A stretch of 5,950 bases of DNA from NCBI GenBank assembly GCA_903847545.1, contig CAINDZ010000720.1, positions 1-5,950 on the forward strand. Direction: 5' to 3'. Below the pieces are notes generated by a model that saw only the letters and a program-made list of their open reading frames with translations, was not told where the DNA came from and ran no database searches. This DNA comes from an uncultured bacterium. GTDB lineage: Bacteria > Krumholzibacteriota > Krumholzibacteriia > LZORAL124-64-63. Of this stretch, positions 5,861 through 5,950 are shown one piece after another. The translations under genes and the position numbers were made by a program. Position 1 is the first letter of the stretch. Each line of letters begins with the position of its first letter.

Positions 5861-5906
5861 CGCCGCCGGCCCACCTTTTCGGTTGGTGCGCCGGCGGCGC
5901 GCGTTT
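5861..5906 (+). terminator. Hairpin after the kinase gene, probable terminator
   Basis: CGCCGCCGGC (5861-5870) pairs with GCCGGCGGCG (5890-5899) over ten bases. After one C:C mismatch, CACC (5872-5875) pairs with GGTG (5885-5888), leaving a nine-base loop. The trailing sequence is CGCGTTT, so the T-tract is weak, but the very stable stem 17 bp after the stop codon suggests transcription ends or is reduced here. Confidence 0.55.
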
Positions 5907-5944
5907 ACGCTGCGGCCGAGCACCGGACGGCCCGCCGTTCCCCG

Positions 5945-5950
5945 AAAGGA
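5945..5950 (+). promoter_or_regulatory. Possible ribosome binding site of a gene beyond the right edge
   Basis: The window ends in AAAGGA, which resembles a Shine-Dalgarno sequence. No start codon is visible because the sequence stops here. Confidence 0.25.

Noticed and set aside
1..5950. CRISPR array, tRNA, rRNA or insertion sequence
   Set aside because: No regularly spaced repeats, no cloverleaf or rRNA-like stretch, and no transposase motif or terminal inverted repeats were found by reading both strands.

Overview
The window is a GC-rich bacterial chromosomal segment. Codons end almost entirely in G or C, so every real gene throws long antisense shadow ORFs. It holds four genes: an edge-truncated PLP aminotransferase (-), a secreted DUF4114-type protein (+), an FHA-GAF-SpoIIE/PP2C phosphatase (-) and a soluble PAS-PAS hybrid histidine kinase (+). 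The style fits an environmental Gram-negative lineage with rich signalling, such as a deltaproteobacterium-like or FCB-adjacent uncultured phylum (for example the Eisenbacteria/Krumholzibacteriota type). This placement is an inference from gene style only; no rRNA or marker gene is present.

Layout. Positions 1-766 (-) are the N-terminal part of a fold-type I aminotransferase running off the left edge. Positions 767-1062 are a divergent intergenic region with an AT-rich island (about 34% GC by hand count over 846-950) carrying a palindromic -10-like box, then two hairpins and a 12-nt direct repeat in the leader of the next gene. Positions 1063-1839 (+) encode an exported 258-aa protein with a signal peptide, a DUF4114-like NDFNDLVVEI motif and an unusual SWGSVKALFRQ C-terminus. 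A GC-rich hairpin terminator follows at 1864-1900. Converging on it is the phosphatase gene, 1925-3634 (-). Between 3635 and 3923 lie two divergent sigma70-like promoters, a possible 7-codon leader ORF and a 38-bp imperfect dyad abutting the kinase -35 box. Positions 3924-5843 (+) encode the hybrid kinase, followed by a hairpin at 5861-5906 and a possible ribosome binding site at the right edge.

How they may work together. The phosphatase and the kinase are transcribed divergently from one control region and neither has a membrane segment. They could be a cytoplasmic phospho-signalling pair: one reads Thr-phosphorylated partners (FHA) and dephosphorylates Ser/Thr targets, the other runs a His-Asp relay and needs an HPt or output partner not found here. 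The aminotransferase and the secreted protein look unrelated to them. All gene families are known ones. The most notable items are the shared regulatory region at 3635-3923, the structured leader of the secreted protein and that protein's C-terminal tail; I see no strong evidence for a wholly new system.
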